Part shown: piece after piece, positions 37,557 to 51,560 of the stretch
How the letters are laid out: each line of letters starts with the position of its first letter
Position numbering within the stretch: position 1 is the stretch's first letter
From: Serratia liquefaciens
Lineage (GTDB): Bacteria; Pseudomonadota; Gammaproteobacteria; Enterobacterales; Enterobacteriaceae
DNA length: 64,000 nucleotides
NCBI RefSeq assembly: GCF_027594825.1
Contig: NZ_CP088930.1
Span: 2,727,019-2,791,018 of the forward strand
Direction: 5' to 3'
Translations under genes and position numbers: made by a program
The notes under the pieces: model-generated
Databases searched by the model: none
What the model saw: the letters and a program-made list of their open reading frames with translations, nothing else
What the model was told of the DNA's origin: nothing

Positions 37557-38575
37557 GGTTTTCTTCTCCCAAGCAGGTGGCGCAGCGTGAAGCTTGGCGA
37601 TTGCACCATCAATACCGCCAACACCACAATTGCCTTCAACACCAGGTTAAACTCAGGCCGATAGCCGGACAGCAGAATGCCAGTATTCATCCCCTGAATA
37701 ATTAATGCCCCCACCACCGACAACAGCAGGTTAAAACGGCCGCCCAACAGTGAACCGCCGCCAATCACAACCGCCAGGATCGCATCCAATTCCAACCACA
37801 ACCCGGCATTGTTGGCGTCAGCGCCACGGATATCCGCCGTGACGATAACGCCAGCAACGGCAGCGCACAGCCCGCAGATCACATACACCGCCATCACCAC
37901 CCAGCCGGTGCTGACGCCGGCATTACGCGCGGAGCGCAGATTGATGCCAACAGCTTCGATAAACAGTCCCAATGCCGTTTTACGCGTTAACAGCCAGATC
38001 AACAGCAGCATGACCGCAGCAATGATCGCCGGCATCGGCAAATACATCAGCGCACCGCTGCCGAGCCACGCCAACCCCTCTCGCTCAAAGGTGACAATTT
38101 GCCCTTCGGTAATCAGTTGGGCAATGCCGCGCCCGGCCACCATCAGCATCAGCGTGGCAACAATCGGCTGTATCTGCAGCACCGCCACCAAAAACCCGTT
38201 CCACAGGCCGCACAGTGCGCCAACCGCCAGGGCGGCTGCCAGTACATAGCTCAGCGGATAACCGGCGCTGGTCAGCGTTGCCGCCGTGGCACCGGCTATC
38301 GCCATCACCGCCCCCACGGAAAGGTCGATACCACCGGTGGCGATCACCAACGTCATGCCCAATGCCAATAACGCGACCGGTGCGCCGCGATTAACAATGT
38401 CGATTACGCTGCCAAACAGTCGACCGTCCTGAATATGCAGGGAAAAGAAATTCGGGGCGACCAGGCTGTCGATCAGCAAAATCACCGCCAGCGCCCCCAG
38501 TTGCGTTGCTCCGGCAGGGATAACCCACCTGACTTTACGCGGCCCACTGGTCATGGAGAAACTCCTGAGGTTCAT
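37553..38575 (-). CDS. ytfT: YtfT, sugar ABC transporter permease
   Basis: A 340-residue permease of the same family with GMTLVIATGGIDLSVGAVMA near residue 78 and AVVIGGGSLLGGRFN near 268. It pairs with YjfF. Start and stop codons overlap ytfR upstream and yjfF downstream by four bases each, a tightly coupled operon. Confidence 0.94.
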   Translation of the reverse strand: MNLRSFSMTSGPRKVRWVIPAGATQLGALAVILLIDSLVAPNFFSLHIQDGRLFGSVIDIVNRGAPVALLALGMTLVIATGGIDLSVGAVMAIAGATAATLTSAGYPLSYVLAAALAVGALCGLWNGFLVAVLQIQPIVATLMLMVAGRGIAQLITEGQIVTFEREGLAWLGSGALMYLPMPAIIAAVMLLLIWLLTRKTALGLFIEAVGINLRSARNAGVSTGWVVMAVYVICGLCAAVAGVIVTADIRGADANNAGLWLELDAILAVVIGGGSLLGGRFNLLLSVVGALIIQGMNTGILLSGYRPEFNLVLKAIVVLAVLMVQSPSFTLRHLLGRRKP

Positions 38576-40086
38576 CCGGCCCCCTGTTGTGCGGCTATTA
38601 CCTGCATGATCGCAGGCACCGTAATGGCGTTATGTTCGAGCTGCGCTACGTGTTTCCGATCTCGAAGCACAACGATGCGATCGGCATAACCCACCAGTTC
38701 CTCCAGTTCGGAGGAGATCACCAACAATGCCAGACCTTCGTCACAGAGTTTTTCGATCAAGCGAATGATTTCAGAATGTGCGCCAACGTCAATGCCGCGC
38801 GTTGGTTCATCCAGGATCAGAAAACGGGGTTTCGTCGCCAGCCAACGTGACAACAGCACCTTCTGCTGATTACCACCGGACAGATACTGGATTTGCTGTT
38901 CTGGCCCCGGAGTACGAATGCCCAACAGTTGGATATAGCTTTCAGTAATGCGGGTTTGCTCTTTCAGCGAGAGCGGCCTTAGCCAGCCGCGTTGAGCCTG
39001 CAGGGCCAAAATGATATTTTCCCGCACGGTCGCAGCACCGATGATCCCATCGGTCTTACGGTCTTCGGGGCAATACCCAAAGCCGAGGCTGGCGGCGTTA
39101 CGTGGCGTCCGGATGTTCACCACACGCCCTTCGACTTTTACTCTGCCGTTATCGCGCGGTTTGATACCGAATATGAGCTGAGCCGTTTCGGTACGCCCCG
39201 ATCCCAGCAGCCCGGCCAGCCCTACAATCTCACCCGGACGAATCTGTAGGTCGAAGGGCTCAACCATCCCGCGCCGCCCATAACCGCTGAATTCAACCAA
39301 CGATGACGCCTCTGTGGGCGTATGCTCGCTGCGTTTCAGTAATGACTCATCAAAGGCATAGCCGAGCATCATCTGAACCAGTTCCATACGCGGTAAGTCG
39401 GCGGTGGCTTTCGTTCCCACTAACTTACCGTTGCGCAGTACGGTGATGCGATCGCTGATGCGATAAACCTGATCGAGGAAATGGGTAACAAAGATCATCC
39501 CCAATCCCTGGCTACGGAGCTGGCTGAGAATGTCCAGCAGCATGCTGACCTCTTTGGCATCCAGGCTGGCGGTCGGCTCATCAAGAATCAAGACTTTGGC
39601 GGACAGGTCGACGGCCCGCGCGATAGCGATAATCTGCTGGATAGCAATGGAGTAATTACCCAGCGGCTGGCTGACATCCAACTGTAGCCCATACCCCAGT
39701 AAAAGCTGCTGAGCCTGGCGCAGCAGCTTTTTTTGATCGATCAGGCCAAAGCGCGTGGGTTCTCGCCCGATGAACAGGTTGGCGGCCACCGAGATGTTCG
39801 CCAGCAAGTTAACTTCCTGATAAACCGTGCCAATACCCAGCGTCTGCGCCTGCGCGGTGCTCTGCGGGGCAATGGCGATGCCTTCCAGTAATACCTCGCC
39901 GGCGGAACGTTGATAAACCCCGGTCAACGCTTTGATCAGCGTAGATTTCCCCGCGCCATTTTCGCCCAGCAGCGCCATGATTTCTCCGCGCTGCAACGTG
40001 ACATCAACCTGCTCCAGCGCTTTTACGCCAGGAAATTCAACGGATAATCCCTTAATCGTCAATAACGTCGTCTGAGAGTTAACCAT
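38572..40086 (-). CDS. ytfR: YtfR, sugar ABC transporter ATPase
   Basis: A 504-residue duplicated ATP-binding protein as in the ribose, arabinose and galactose importers. N-terminal Walker A is GENGAGKSTLIKAL (about 37-50), the first Walker B LILDEPTASLD and the second half carries LSGGNQQKVLL and LILDEPTRGIDVGAH. The second Walker A is degenerate (GLLGSGRTETAQ), usual for this family. It energises galactofuranose uptake with YtfT and YjfF. Confidence 0.95.
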   Translation of the reverse strand: MVNSQTTLLTIKGLSVEFPGVKALEQVDVTLQRGEIMALLGENGAGKSTLIKALTGVYQRSAGEVLLEGIAIAPQSTAQAQTLGIGTVYQEVNLLANISVAANLFIGREPTRFGLIDQKKLLRQAQQLLLGYGLQLDVSQPLGNYSIAIQQIIAIARAVDLSAKVLILDEPTASLDAKEVSMLLDILSQLRSQGLGMIFVTHFLDQVYRISDRITVLRNGKLVGTKATADLPRMELVQMMLGYAFDESLLKRSEHTPTEASSLVEFSGYGRRGMVEPFDLQIRPGEIVGLAGLLGSGRTETAQLIFGIKPRDNGRVKVEGRVVNIRTPRNAASLGFGYCPEDRKTDGIIGAATVRENIILALQAQRGWLRPLSLKEQTRITESYIQLLGIRTPGPEQQIQYLSGGNQQKVLLSRWLATKPRFLILDEPTRGIDVGAHSEIIRLIEKLCDEGLALLVISSELEELVGYADRIVVLRDRKHVAQLEHNAITVPAIMQVIAAQQGAG

Positions 40087-40109
40087 CTGCTGTTCCGCCG
40101 GTGAGTAGA

Positions 40110-41066
40110 TTAATAACCCATGCTTTTCTTCAGCTCGAATTCCTGTTTAGCCGTATCCGGTTGCAGCAGCTTAGACTCGGTCTGGATAAACTTCGGCGGC
40201 GGGGTACCGTCTTTCTTCATCGCCAGCAGCGCATCAAACGCCGGACCGGCCATATTCGGCGTTAGCTCGACCGTGGCATTGGCTTCACCGTCCATCATCG
40301 CCTTGAATATGTCAGGCACACCGTCGATAGAAACGATTTTGATCTGTGAGCCCGGCTTTAAGCCTGCCTCTTTGATCGCCTGGATGGCGCCGATTGCCAT
40401 GTCGTCGTTATGTGCATAAACGGCGCAAATATTTTTGCCGTTTTGCTCGGCCTTGATGAAGCTTTCCATCACTTCTTTGCCTTTGCTGCGCGTGAAATCG
40501 CCTGATTGCGAGCGGATGATCTTAACGTTGGCGGCAGAGGCTATGCCGTCAGCAAAACCCTTCTTACGGTTGAGGGCAACGCTGGCGCCCACGGTGCCCT
40601 GCAGCTCCACCACGTTGCAAGGCTTGCCGGCGACCTCTTTCACCAGCCATTCTCCTGCGACTTTACCTTCGTGCACGCTGTCAGAAGCCACCGCCGCGGT
40701 ATACAGCGAAGGGTCGTTTACCTCAATCATTCGGTCGAGCAGGAATACCGGGATCTTGGCCTCTTTGGCTTCCTGCAGCACAGGCGTCCAGCCGGTGGCG
40801 ACAACAGGGGCAATGAAAATGGCGTCAACGCCCTGAGCAATAAAAGATCTGACCGCTTTGATCTGGTTTTCCTGTTTTTGCTGCGCATCGGCGATTTTCA
40901 GCGTGATATCCCGCTTTTCCGCTTCCTGTTTCGAGACCTTGGTTTCCGCCGAACGCCAACCCGATTCGGAACCAATCTGTGAAAAGCCGACGACCAGCGG
41001 TGCCGCCTGTCCCGTACCTACCAAGGCGCCAGTAATGGCGGCCGCTAACAGCAGACGTCTAACCAT
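40110..41066 (-). CDS. ytfQ: YtfQ, galactofuranose-binding periplasmic protein
   Basis: A 318-residue periplasmic binding protein (E. coli 318), highly similar throughout to E. coli YtfQ, which binds galactofuranose and galactopyranose. The signal peptide covers residues 1-21 (ending GQAAP). The start at 41066 is fixed by GAGGAGA upstream; the frame extends to 41174 without support. Typical segments are GFSQIGSESGWR, KQENQIKAVRSF and NNDDM-like YAHNDDMAIGA. First gene of ytfQRT-yjfF. Confidence 0.95.
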   Translation of the reverse strand: MVRRLLLAAAITGALVGTGQAAPLVVGFSQIGSESGWRSAETKVSKQEAEKRDITLKIADAQQKQENQIKAVRSFIAQGVDAIFIAPVVATGWTPVLQEAKEAKIPVFLLDRMIEVNDPSLYTAAVASDSVHEGKVAGEWLVKEVAGKPCNVVELQGTVGASVALNRKKGFADGIASAANVKIIRSQSGDFTRSKGKEVMESFIKAEQNGKNICAVYAHNDDMAIGAIQAIKEAGLKPGSQIKIVSIDGVPDIFKAMMDGEANATVELTPNMAGPAFDALLAMKKDGTPPPKFIQTESKLLQPDTAKQEFELKKSMGY

Positions 41067-41344
41067 GTTGTTCTCCTCGCGCTGCCCTGACATGGAACCA
41101 CGCCGGACAGGGATTATCGTTGTTGTGTATGCTGCATTTTTTCTGGTGAAGTGGGTGTCCTTAGGGTTGGACACACATTAGGTGTAGTCGAAAATCAGGC
41201 AGGAATAATGCGCAGCATCACATCACGGCAGAACAACCATTTTGTACATGGATCCAGCCAAAAATGTCTAAATTGGGAACGATTTCGGTGGGAGTTTTAA
41301 GCGATCTTTCAGGGGAATTGTGGGAGATGGGGAAATTTCACGCA
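41067..41344. other. ytfQ upstream region
   Basis: Non-coding, between ytfQ and the tRNA terminator. It contains an inverted repeat GTGTCC ... GGACAC at 41155-41174 (8-base spacer), a possible operator for the transporter. No regulator gene is adjacent and no promoter could be fixed. Confidence 0.4.
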
Positions 41345-41347
41345 AAA

Positions 41348-41373
41348 AAAACCCTTCGCTTTCGCAAAGGGTT
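41348..41373 (-). terminator. Terminator of the rRNA operon
   Basis: On the minus strand AAACCCTTTGCG pairs with CGAAGGGTTT around AAAG and is followed by eight T residues, 8 bases after the 3' end of tRNA-Trp. Confidence 0.92.
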
Positions 41374-41380
41374 TCTAATA

Positions 41381-41456
41381 TGGCAGGGGCGGAGAGACTC
41401 GAACTCGCGACACCCGGTTTTGGAGACCGGTGCTCTACCAACTGAGCTACGCCCCT
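41381..41456 (-). tRNA. trpT: tRNA-Trp (CCA)
   Basis: A 76-base cloverleaf: acceptor AGGGGCG, anticodon loop TCTCCAAAA with anticodon CCA, T-loop GTTCGAG and encoded 3' CCA. It closely matches E. coli trpT, which also ends rrnC. Confidence 0.97.
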
Positions 41457-41470
41457 AAATCTCGCTTAAC

Positions 41471-41499
41471 ATTATGCCTGCTAAGTTAGCAGGCATAAT
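41471..41499. other. Spacer hairpin between tRNA-Asp and tRNA-Trp
   Basis: A perfect 13-bp inverted repeat (ATTATGCCTGCTA and its complement) with a 3-base loop, 9 bases from the tRNA-Asp 3' end. There is no T-run, so an RNA-processing structure is likelier than a terminator. Confidence 0.7.
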
Positions 41500-41508
41500 T
41501 TAAATAAG

Positions 41509-41585
41509 TGGCGGAACGGACGGGGCTCGAACCCGCGACCCCCTGCGTGACAGGCAGGTATTCTAACCAACTGAACTACCGCTCC
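41509..41585 (-). tRNA. aspT: tRNA-Asp (GTC)
   Basis: A 77-base tRNA: acceptor GGAGCGG, anticodon GTC within CCTGTCACG, encoded CCA. Located after 5S rRNA as in E. coli rrnC. Confidence 0.97.
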
Positions 41586-41678
41586 ACCGATTCTTTTACG
41601 TCATATCTTTCGATATGGGCAAAACCGCGCTTGGCGATCCTGCTCATTACCAGTCGTCAGGCTGATAACGTTTATTTG

Positions 41679-41798
41679 ATGCCTGGCAGTGTCCTACTCT
41701 CGCATGGGGAGACCCCACACTACCATCGGCGCTACGGCGTTTCACTTCTGAGTTCGGCATGGGGTCAGGTGGGACCACCGCGCTATTGCCGCCAGGCA
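41679..41798 (-). rRNA. rrf: 5S ribosomal RNA
   Basis: 120 bases from TGCCTGGCGG to the complementary CCAGGCAT end, with the universal CCGAACTCAGAAGTGAAACG segment. Third rRNA of the operon. Confidence 0.97.
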
Positions 41799-41894
41799 AA
41801 TTCTGTTTCATTCCAACCGCTACTCACGTAGCCATTGAAACCAATCTCGGAACTTCGCTGAAAATCTGTCTCTCTAAAACACCTTTGGTGTTGT

Positions 41895-44804
<2,910 letters not shown>

Positions 44805-44950
44805 TCACAACCCGAAGGTGTTTCTGTAAACAGAGAACACTGTCGTGCTGTTTATTTGAGAGACTCTATGACAGGTTAATCCTTACCCCAATAGTTCTAC
44901 GGAGGGATAAGTTTCAGCTGTCATGTTTCAATTTTCAGCTTGTTCCAGAT

Positions 44951-44962
44951 TGTTAAAGAGCA
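44951..44962 (-). promoter_or_regulatory. boxA in the 16S-23S spacer
   Basis: TGCTCTTTAACA on the minus strand, the rRNA antitermination element, in the spacer between tRNA-Ala and 23S. Confidence 0.85.
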
Positions 44963-45019
44963 AAATACTTCGCAGCATACTGTTACCAGTACACTCTGAA
45001 GTATTGATACAGGACTATA

Positions 45020-45095
45020 TGGTGGAGCTAAGCGGGATCGAACCGCTGACCTCCTGCGTGCAAGGCAGGCGCTCTCCCAGCTGAGCTATAGCCCC
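45020..45095 (-). tRNA. alaT: tRNA-Ala (TGC)
   Basis: A 76-base spacer tRNA: acceptor GGGGCTA, anticodon TGC in CCTTGCACG, encoded CCA. Together with tRNA-Ile it defines the Ile-Ala class of rrn spacer. Confidence 0.96.
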
Positions 45096-45202
45096 ATACA
45101 GTCACTTGCAGATACCTTTATTACCTCATTCGATTCCAAACAAGACGCGGCGCCACGCGGCTTTACAGCCATGCGGTGAAGCAACGCAGTATGGGAAAGA
45201 AT

Positions 45203-45279
<77 letters not shown>

Positions 45280-45355
45280 ATTAAAGGTATTTCTGCTCGT
45301 TACTTTTTCATCAGACAATCTGTGTGAGCACTTCACGCGAATCAATATCATTAGG

Positions 45356-46898
<1,543 letters not shown>

Positions 46899-47080
46899 AA
46901 AGCTTGATTTGCTTCAACTCGTGAAGCGATGCTCGAAAATTAACTTTCGTAATAATCAGACCGTTGACGAATCAACCGACTGACTTATTGCTTGGTCACT
47001 CTTCAAGACTTGATATTTTTTCGAACCCGAAGGTTCTGGATATCGTCTTGTGGAGTGCCCACACAGATTGTCTGATAAAT

Positions 47081-47092
47081 TGTTAAAGAGCA
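47081..47092 (-). promoter_or_regulatory. boxA of the rRNA leader
   Basis: TGCTCTTTAACA on the minus strand in the 16S leader, followed by ATTTATCAGACAATC. It is the Nus-factor antitermination site. Confidence 0.88.
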
Positions 47093-47122
47093 GTGAGTTA
47101 GGTTGCTAACTCGAGGTGGCGT

Positions 47123-47150
47123 ATATTACGCTTTTCACCTGAAGAGTCAA
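47123..47150 (-). promoter_or_regulatory. rRNA promoter P2
   Basis: TTGACT and TAATAT with a 16-base spacer on the minus strand, about 225 bases before 16S. The GCGTAATATACGCC context is typical of rrn P2. Confidence 0.85.
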
Positions 47151-47253
47151 GCTTTTTTCTTATTAAGAAACGGTGTTTTCACCGGCTTGAATCTTTCTGG
47201 CTGGGCGACTGGTTCTCGTTAGAGGAGTCGTTGTTCCCGGTCAGTGGAGGCGC

Positions 47254-47281
47254 ATTATAGGGAGTTCTCAGAAGGCCGCAA
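47254..47281 (-). promoter_or_regulatory. rRNA promoter P1
   Basis: TTGCGG and TATAAT with a 16-base spacer, followed by the GC-rich discriminator GCGCCTCC and preceded by an A/T-rich UP-like element at 47285-47310. The AACTCCCTATAATGCGCC core is the rrn P1 consensus, expected to be growth-rate and ppGpp controlled. It lies about 50 bases downstream of murI. Confidence 0.92.
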
Positions 47282-47332
47282 CCCCTAATTTCAATATTTT
47301 TTCCGACAGTTTAACATTTAACCAAAACAGCC

Positions 47333-48196
47333 TTAAAGAGGCAGTTTTTTCAACGATTTAAAGCCATATCCCTGCAGAACGGGCAATAAAGCGTCAGTAT
47401 CTTCATTTAACGCCATGCAATACGCCAGATTCTCTTCCTGCGTCGACACCAGATTTTCCTGCGTCGAAATCAGCCATGCGGTACGACGGGCAATCGCCGC
47501 GCCGGAATCGATCAGTCGGGTTCCCTCAGGCAACACCTGCATCAGCTCTTCTGCTAATAAAGGGAAATGGGTGCAACCGAGTACCACGGTATCCGGTGGC
47601 TCGCGCATGCTCAGCCATGGATGGAGAATTTTCTTCAGCGCCGGCAGCGGTACGGCTTCGCCATGCAGCTTGGCTTCAGCCAGTTCCACCAGCTCAGAGG
47701 AGCCAAGCAGCTCGATCTTGCAATCGGTAGCGAAACGGGCGATCAGCTCATGGGTATAAGTACGCTGTACGGTACCGCGGGTAGCCAGCAGGCCCACCAC
47801 ACCATTGGCGGTCAGGCGGGCTGCGGGCTTGATGGCAGGCACCACGCCGACAACCGGGAAGGTAAAGCGTTCGCGCAGGGCCGGCAGGGAGACCGTACTG
47901 GCCGTGTTACAAGCGATGATGACTATCGCCAGAGGATGCCGGTGCTGCACCGCGCTGACAATCTCCAGCACGCGCTCAACAATAAACTCTTCGGATTTCT
48001 CGCCGTAGGGAAACGCCACATTATCGAAGGCGTATATATAGTGGAGGTCCGGCAGCAATTGCCGAACCTCTTGGTACACCGATAACCCGCCGACGCCGGA
48101 ATCAAATACCAGCACCGTCGGACGGGCCGTAGCAGGGGTGTTAGAAGGTATAGCTTCCAGTGAGGTAGTATTCTCTTCCTGGAGTAGCGTAGCCAT
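47333..48196 (-). CDS. murI: Glutamate racemase
   Basis: A 287-residue enzyme making D-glutamate for peptidoglycan. Both catalytic cysteines are present: [12 protein letters not shown] and [10 protein letters not shown]. The substrate loop [12 protein letters not shown] lies near residue 29. The ATG at 48196 (MATLLQE) places the first 56 bases over the end of btuB, the same overlap known in E. coli, so the two genes are coupled. Only about 50 bases separate its stop from rrn P1. Confidence 0.95.
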   Translation of the reverse strand: MATLLQEENTTSLEAIPSNTPATARPTVLVFDSGVGGLSVYQEVRQLLPDLHYIYAFDNVAFPYGEKSEEFIVERVLEIVSAVQHRHPLAIVIIACNTASTVSLPALRERFTFPVVGVVPAIKPAARLTANGVVGLLATRGTVQRTYTHELIARFATDCKIELLGSSELVELAEAKLHGEAVPLPALKKILHPWLSMREPPDTVVLGCTHFPLLAEELMQVLPEGTRLIDSGAAIARRTAWLISTQENLVSTQEENLAYCMALNEDTDALLPVLQGYGFKSLKKLPL

Positions 48197-50012
48197 AAGC
48201 CGTCTCATAATCTTTATCAAACAGGTTGGCGATTCTACCACGAACTGTCAGATGAGATGTGACCGGATACGAAACTGCGAGATCCCACAGGCTGACACCG
48301 CCGAGTTTGACGCTTTGCTCTGGATAGGTGCTGTAGTCTTTATCATAACGCTCACCCAGGTATTGATAGGTGACCGCCCAGTCAAAATCATAGACCTGCC
48401 AATCCAGCTCATACTTCACCTGCTGTTTGGCACGACGCAACAGCACTTCGTTGGTTTTGGCATTGCGCGGATCGACATAGTCGTAACCAATGTGATGGGT
48501 TAACGGCCCCGTGTCGAATGAAGCCGTTGCTTCAATACCTTTAATAGTGGCTTTGCCAACATTGTAATAAACGTAGTTGGTCTCGCCGGTGGAATCAATC
48601 AGGTTATCAATGTCGTTGCGGTATCCGGACACGCGCCAGGTTACCGGCCCGGTCAAACCTTCAAAGCCCCCTTCCCACTGCTTGCTTTCTTCCGGCTTCA
48701 GATCGGTATTATTGCCGAAGTTGCCATACAGTTGACCCATATTAGGGGCTTTGAATGCCGTGCCGTAGGAAGCGATGAAACGGTACCCTTCAATGAACTC
48801 CCAGCCCGCGCTGGTTTGCCAGGTGCCATGCCAACCGAATTCTGAGTGATCGTCGCCGCGAACCGCCCCTTCCAGGGTGACCGGCCCGACCAACTGCTGC
48901 GCAGTAAGATAAACACCGGCGTTGCGCTGCGTTTTCTCACCGTTAACCGTGGTGGAGTCTGGCTTGATTTGCTGATGTTGCCAGTCAATCCCTGAGCTGA
49001 CCGTACCCTGACCCACCTGAAGGGTATTTCCCCATTGCAGGTTGTACTGCTCGGAGTCAACCAGGCTGGCTGAGCTGTCATGCATGCCGCGACGAGGATC
49101 GTAATCATAATCCTTGCTGTGGCTGTAGCTGCCAATCAACTGCGTTGCGTAGATACCTTCCTTATAACGCAGGCCGGTATCCCAGGTCTGGCTATACAGC
49201 TTACGGGTATCAACCAGCGCGCTGGTTGGCGAAGAGTAATAAGCGTCGTAAGCCGTGCGGTTGTCATAACCGTAACCACGAACAAAACCGCTGATAGCCT
49301 CGTTGAACTGATGATCAACAGCGCCGTACAACGACTTGCTCATAAAGCCGTCGCGATCCTGCTGGCTTTGCATGCCGGTACTGCCGTAGGCCACCACATC
49401 ATAGCCTTTGGTATAGGTGTAGTTACCGGCGACCGTGGCAACCGTGCTGTCGCCCAGCTGTTGCTGAGTAGACGCGTCATAGGCCTGGTAGCCGTTAGAC
49501 CCCACACCGGCGGAAAGCGTAGTGCCGTTCTTTTCGCGGGTGGTAATAATGTTAACCACGCCGCCAATGGCATCGGAGCCATAAACGGCCGAACGTGGGC
49601 CACGAATATATTCAACTTTCTGCACCAGCGAGATCGGGATCTGGCTGAGATCGGAAGAGCCGCTGATACCGGCCTGATTAAGACGAATACCGTCAATCAG
49701 TACCAGCACGTGGCTGGAATTGGTGCCGCGAATGAACAGCGAGCTTTTTTGCCCCAGACCACCGTTTTGCCCCACGTCTACGCCCGGCAGGCGGCGCATC
49801 ACGTCGGTCAGGCTTTTTGCCTGCCAGCGGTCGATTTCATCACGGGTGACGACGGACGTGGGTGCCAGCACGGAAGAAACCGGCTGTGGGAAGCGGTTGG
49901 CGGAAACCACCAGATTATCGCTGTTATTGGCTGTGGTGTTGTCTTGCGCCCATCCAGAAAAAGCCGTGACGGAGGAAACCACCGCCAGCAGCGTATTTTT
50001 TGTAATTGTCAT
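48141..50012 (-). CDS. btuB: Vitamin B12 outer-membrane receptor BtuB
   Basis: A 623-residue TonB-dependent receptor (E. coli 614) importing cobalamins. Signal peptide ends at about residue 21 (SGWAQ); the TonB box is [10 protein letters not shown]. The plug domain with [16 protein letters not shown] and [23 protein letters not shown] follows, then the 22-strand barrel ending with Phe. The start at 50012 lies below the cobalamin riboswitch and its ribosome-site hairpin. The 3' end overlaps murI by 56 bases. Confidence 0.96.
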   Translation of the reverse strand: MTITKNTLLAVVSSVTAFSGWAQDNTTANNSDNLVVSANRFPQPVSSVLAPTSVVTRDEIDRWQAKSLTDVMRRLPGVDVGQNGGLGQKSSLFIRGTNSSHVLVLIDGIRLNQAGISGSSDLSQIPISLVQKVEYIRGPRSAVYGSDAIGGVVNIITTREKNGTTLSAGVGSNGYQAYDASTQQQLGDSTVATVAGNYTYTKGYDVVAYGSTGMQSQQDRDGFMSKSLYGAVDHQFNEAISGFVRGYGYDNRTAYDAYYSSPTSALVDTRKLYSQTWDTGLRYKEGIYATQLIGSYSHSKDYDYDPRRGMHDSSASLVDSEQYNLQWGNTLQVGQGTVSSGIDWQHQQIKPDSTTVNGEKTQRNAGVYLTAQQLVGPVTLEGAVRGDDHSEFGWHGTWQTSAGWEFIEGYRFIASYGTAFKAPNMGQLYGNFGNNTDLKPEESKQWEGGFEGLTGPVTWRVSGYRNDIDNLIDSTGETNYVYYNVGKATIKGIEATASFDTGPLTHHIGYDYVDPRNAKTNEVLLRRAKQQVKYELDWQVYDFDWAVTYQYLGERYDKDYSTYPEQSVKLGGVSLWDLAVSYPVTSHLTVRGRIANLFDKDYETAYGYATPGREYYLTGSYTF

Positions 50013-50018
50013 GAAAAA

Positions 50019-50043
50019 GCATCCAAACTTAATTGGCGGATGC
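50019..50043 (-). promoter_or_regulatory. Hairpin masking the btuB ribosome site
   Basis: On the minus strand GCATCC pairs with GGATGC around a 13-base loop; the 3' arm includes the GGA Shine-Dalgarno 6-9 bases before the btuB ATG. It is suited to be the expression platform by which the B12-bound aptamer blocks translation. Confidence 0.65.
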
Positions 50044-50089
50044 CGCAGGATCATGGCCGGTATTTCGCGACGGCCACGGACATTGCGAC

Positions 50090-50285
50090 GTAACACCGGC
50101 AGGTCTTCGGGCTTGGGAGTTGCGGGCGACCTCTTGGCTACCCGCACCGGGCGATGACTTCCCGTCCTGCAATGGACAGTGTCTGCGTAAAACGCTATCG
50201 CCGTGACTTCCCCTTACCGCTGCGCGTCAGCTCCGGATTCACACCGGATTCCCTTTTCACTCGCTGCTTGAGGCCGGACGACAAT
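50090..50285 (-). ncRNA. Cobalamin (AdoCbl) riboswitch
   Basis: The btuB leader carries the aptamer landmarks in order on the minus strand: GGGAATCCGGTGTGAATCCGG, GCTGACGCGCAGCGGTAAGG, GCCAAGAGGTCGCCCGC and the B12 box AGCCCGAAGACCTGCC (50098-50113). Adenosylcobalamin binding represses BtuB synthesis in enterics. Boundaries are approximate. Confidence 0.93.
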
Positions 50286-50303
50286 GCTACGATCAATGTA
50301 AAT

Positions 50304-50319
50304 AGATGTCTAGACTGCT
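50304..50319. promoter_or_regulatory. MetJ-box-like tandem sequence upstream of btuB
   Basis: AGATGTCT followed directly by AGACTGCT gives 13 of 16 matches to two adjacent met boxes (AGACGTCT). It lies just upstream of the riboswitch in the promoter region. Chance is possible for so short a motif. Confidence 0.35.
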
Positions 50320-50413
50320 ATCAATGTTACAAATAATAAACAAGACAAAACTGGACTTCACGGACTGATTCCCTACAATCCCCGCTGATCAAATTTGCCT
50401 GACGAGAAGAAAC

Positions 50414-51517
50414 ATGACGCCCGAGAATTTGCCTATTGAACGTTACGATGACCAACTGGCGGAAAAAACTGCCCGGCTGAAGACGCTGATGTCACCGTTC
50501 ACGGCACCCGAGCCGGAAGTGTTCCGCTCGCAAGTCGAACACTACCGCATGCGCGCCGAATTCCGCATCTGGCATGATGAAGACGAGATGTACCACATCA
50601 TGTTTGACCAGCAGACCAAGCAACGCATCCGCGTCGAGCAGTTTCCTGCCGCCAGCGAATTGATTAACCGCCTGATGAGCGCACTGATCGCCGCCATCAA
50701 GCCGGATCCTATTTTGCGCCGCAAGCTGTTCCAGATTGATTACCTGTCTACGCGCAGCGGCAAAATCATCGCCTCGCTGCTGTATCACCGTAAGCTGGAC
50801 GACGAATGGCAGCGGCAGGCAGAAAAGCTGCGGGATGATCTCCGTGCCCAGGGCTTTGACCTGCAGTTGATTGGTCGCGCGTCGAAGATGAAAATCATGC
50901 TGGATCAGGATTATGTAGACGAAGTCCTGCCGGTCGCCGGCCGCGACATGATTTACCGTCAGGTGGAAAACAGCTTTACCCAGCCGAATGCGGCGATGAA
51001 CATACAGATGCTGGAATGGGCGCTGGACGTGACCGCCGGCTCTAAAGGCGATCTGCTGGAGCTGTATTGCGGCAACGGCAACTTCTCCCTGGCGCTGGCG
51101 CGTAACTTCGAGCGGGTGCTGGCCACAGAAATAGCCAAGCCTTCCGTTGCTGCGGCGCAATACAACATTGCCGCCAATCATATCGACAACGTACAGATTA
51201 TCCGTATGGCGGCGGAAGACTTTACCCAGGCGATGAACGGAGTACGCGAGTTTAATCGTTTGAAGGGTATCGATCTGAGCAGCTATAACTGCGAAACCAT
51301 TTTCGTCGATCCGCCGCGCAGCGGGCTGGATGATGAAACGGTAAAAATGGTGCAGGCCTATCCGCGTATTTTGTATATCTCATGCAACCCGGAAACGCTG
51401 TGCGCCAATCTGGAGACGTTGCAGGAAACGCATCAAATCAGCCGTCTGGCATTGTTCGATCAGTTCCCGTACACCCATCATATGGAATGCGGCGTACTGT
51501 TGGAAAAACGCGTTTAA
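50414..51517 (+). CDS. trmA: tRNA (uracil-5-)-methyltransferase
   Basis: A 367-residue SAM-dependent enzyme that makes m5U54 in the T-loop of tRNAs. The SAM motif [16 protein letters not shown] lies near residue 216, [11 protein letters not shown] near 297 and the nucleophile Cys in [10 protein letters not shown] near 325. Over nearly its whole length it follows E. coli TrmA (366). It is divergent from btuB and followed by a terminator shared with yijD. Confidence 0.97.
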   Translation: MTPENLPIERYDDQLAEKTARLKTLMSPFTAPEPEVFRSQVEHYRMRAEFRIWHDEDEMYHIMFDQQTKQRIRVEQFPAASELINRLMSALIAAIKPDPILRRKLFQIDYLSTRSGKIIASLLYHRKLDDEWQRQAEKLRDDLRAQGFDLQLIGRASKMKIMLDQDYVDEVLPVAGRDMIYRQVENSFTQPNAAMNIQMLEWALDVTAGSKGDLLELYCGNGNFSLALARNFERVLATEIAKPSVAAAQYNIAANHIDNVQIIRMAAEDFTQAMNGVREFNRLKGIDLSSYNCETIFVDPPRSGLDDETVKMVQAYPRILYISCNPETLCANLETLQETHQISRLALFDQFPYTHHMECGVLLEKRV

Positions 51518-51522
51518 TCCCA

Positions 51523-51555
51523 CAGGGGCGCCACGCTTGCTGCGCCCCTGCTTTT
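51523..51555 (+). terminator. Terminator after trmA
   Basis: CAGGGGCG pairs with CGCCCCTG and runs into CTTTT, six bases after the trmA stop; the core resembles the GGGCGCAGC palindromes elsewhere in the window. Confidence 0.8.
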
Positions 51556-51560
51556 GCCCT

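Noticed and set aside
36560..41066. Genomic island at tRNA-Trp
   Set aside because: No integrase, no direct repeat of the tRNA end, and base composition looks like its neighbours, so I keep only the altered gene order as an observation.
41264..41831. Plus-strand frames over the tRNA-Trp, tRNA-Asp and 5S genes
   Set aside because: They are antisense to structural RNA genes and cannot be coding; such frames are a known annotation error source.
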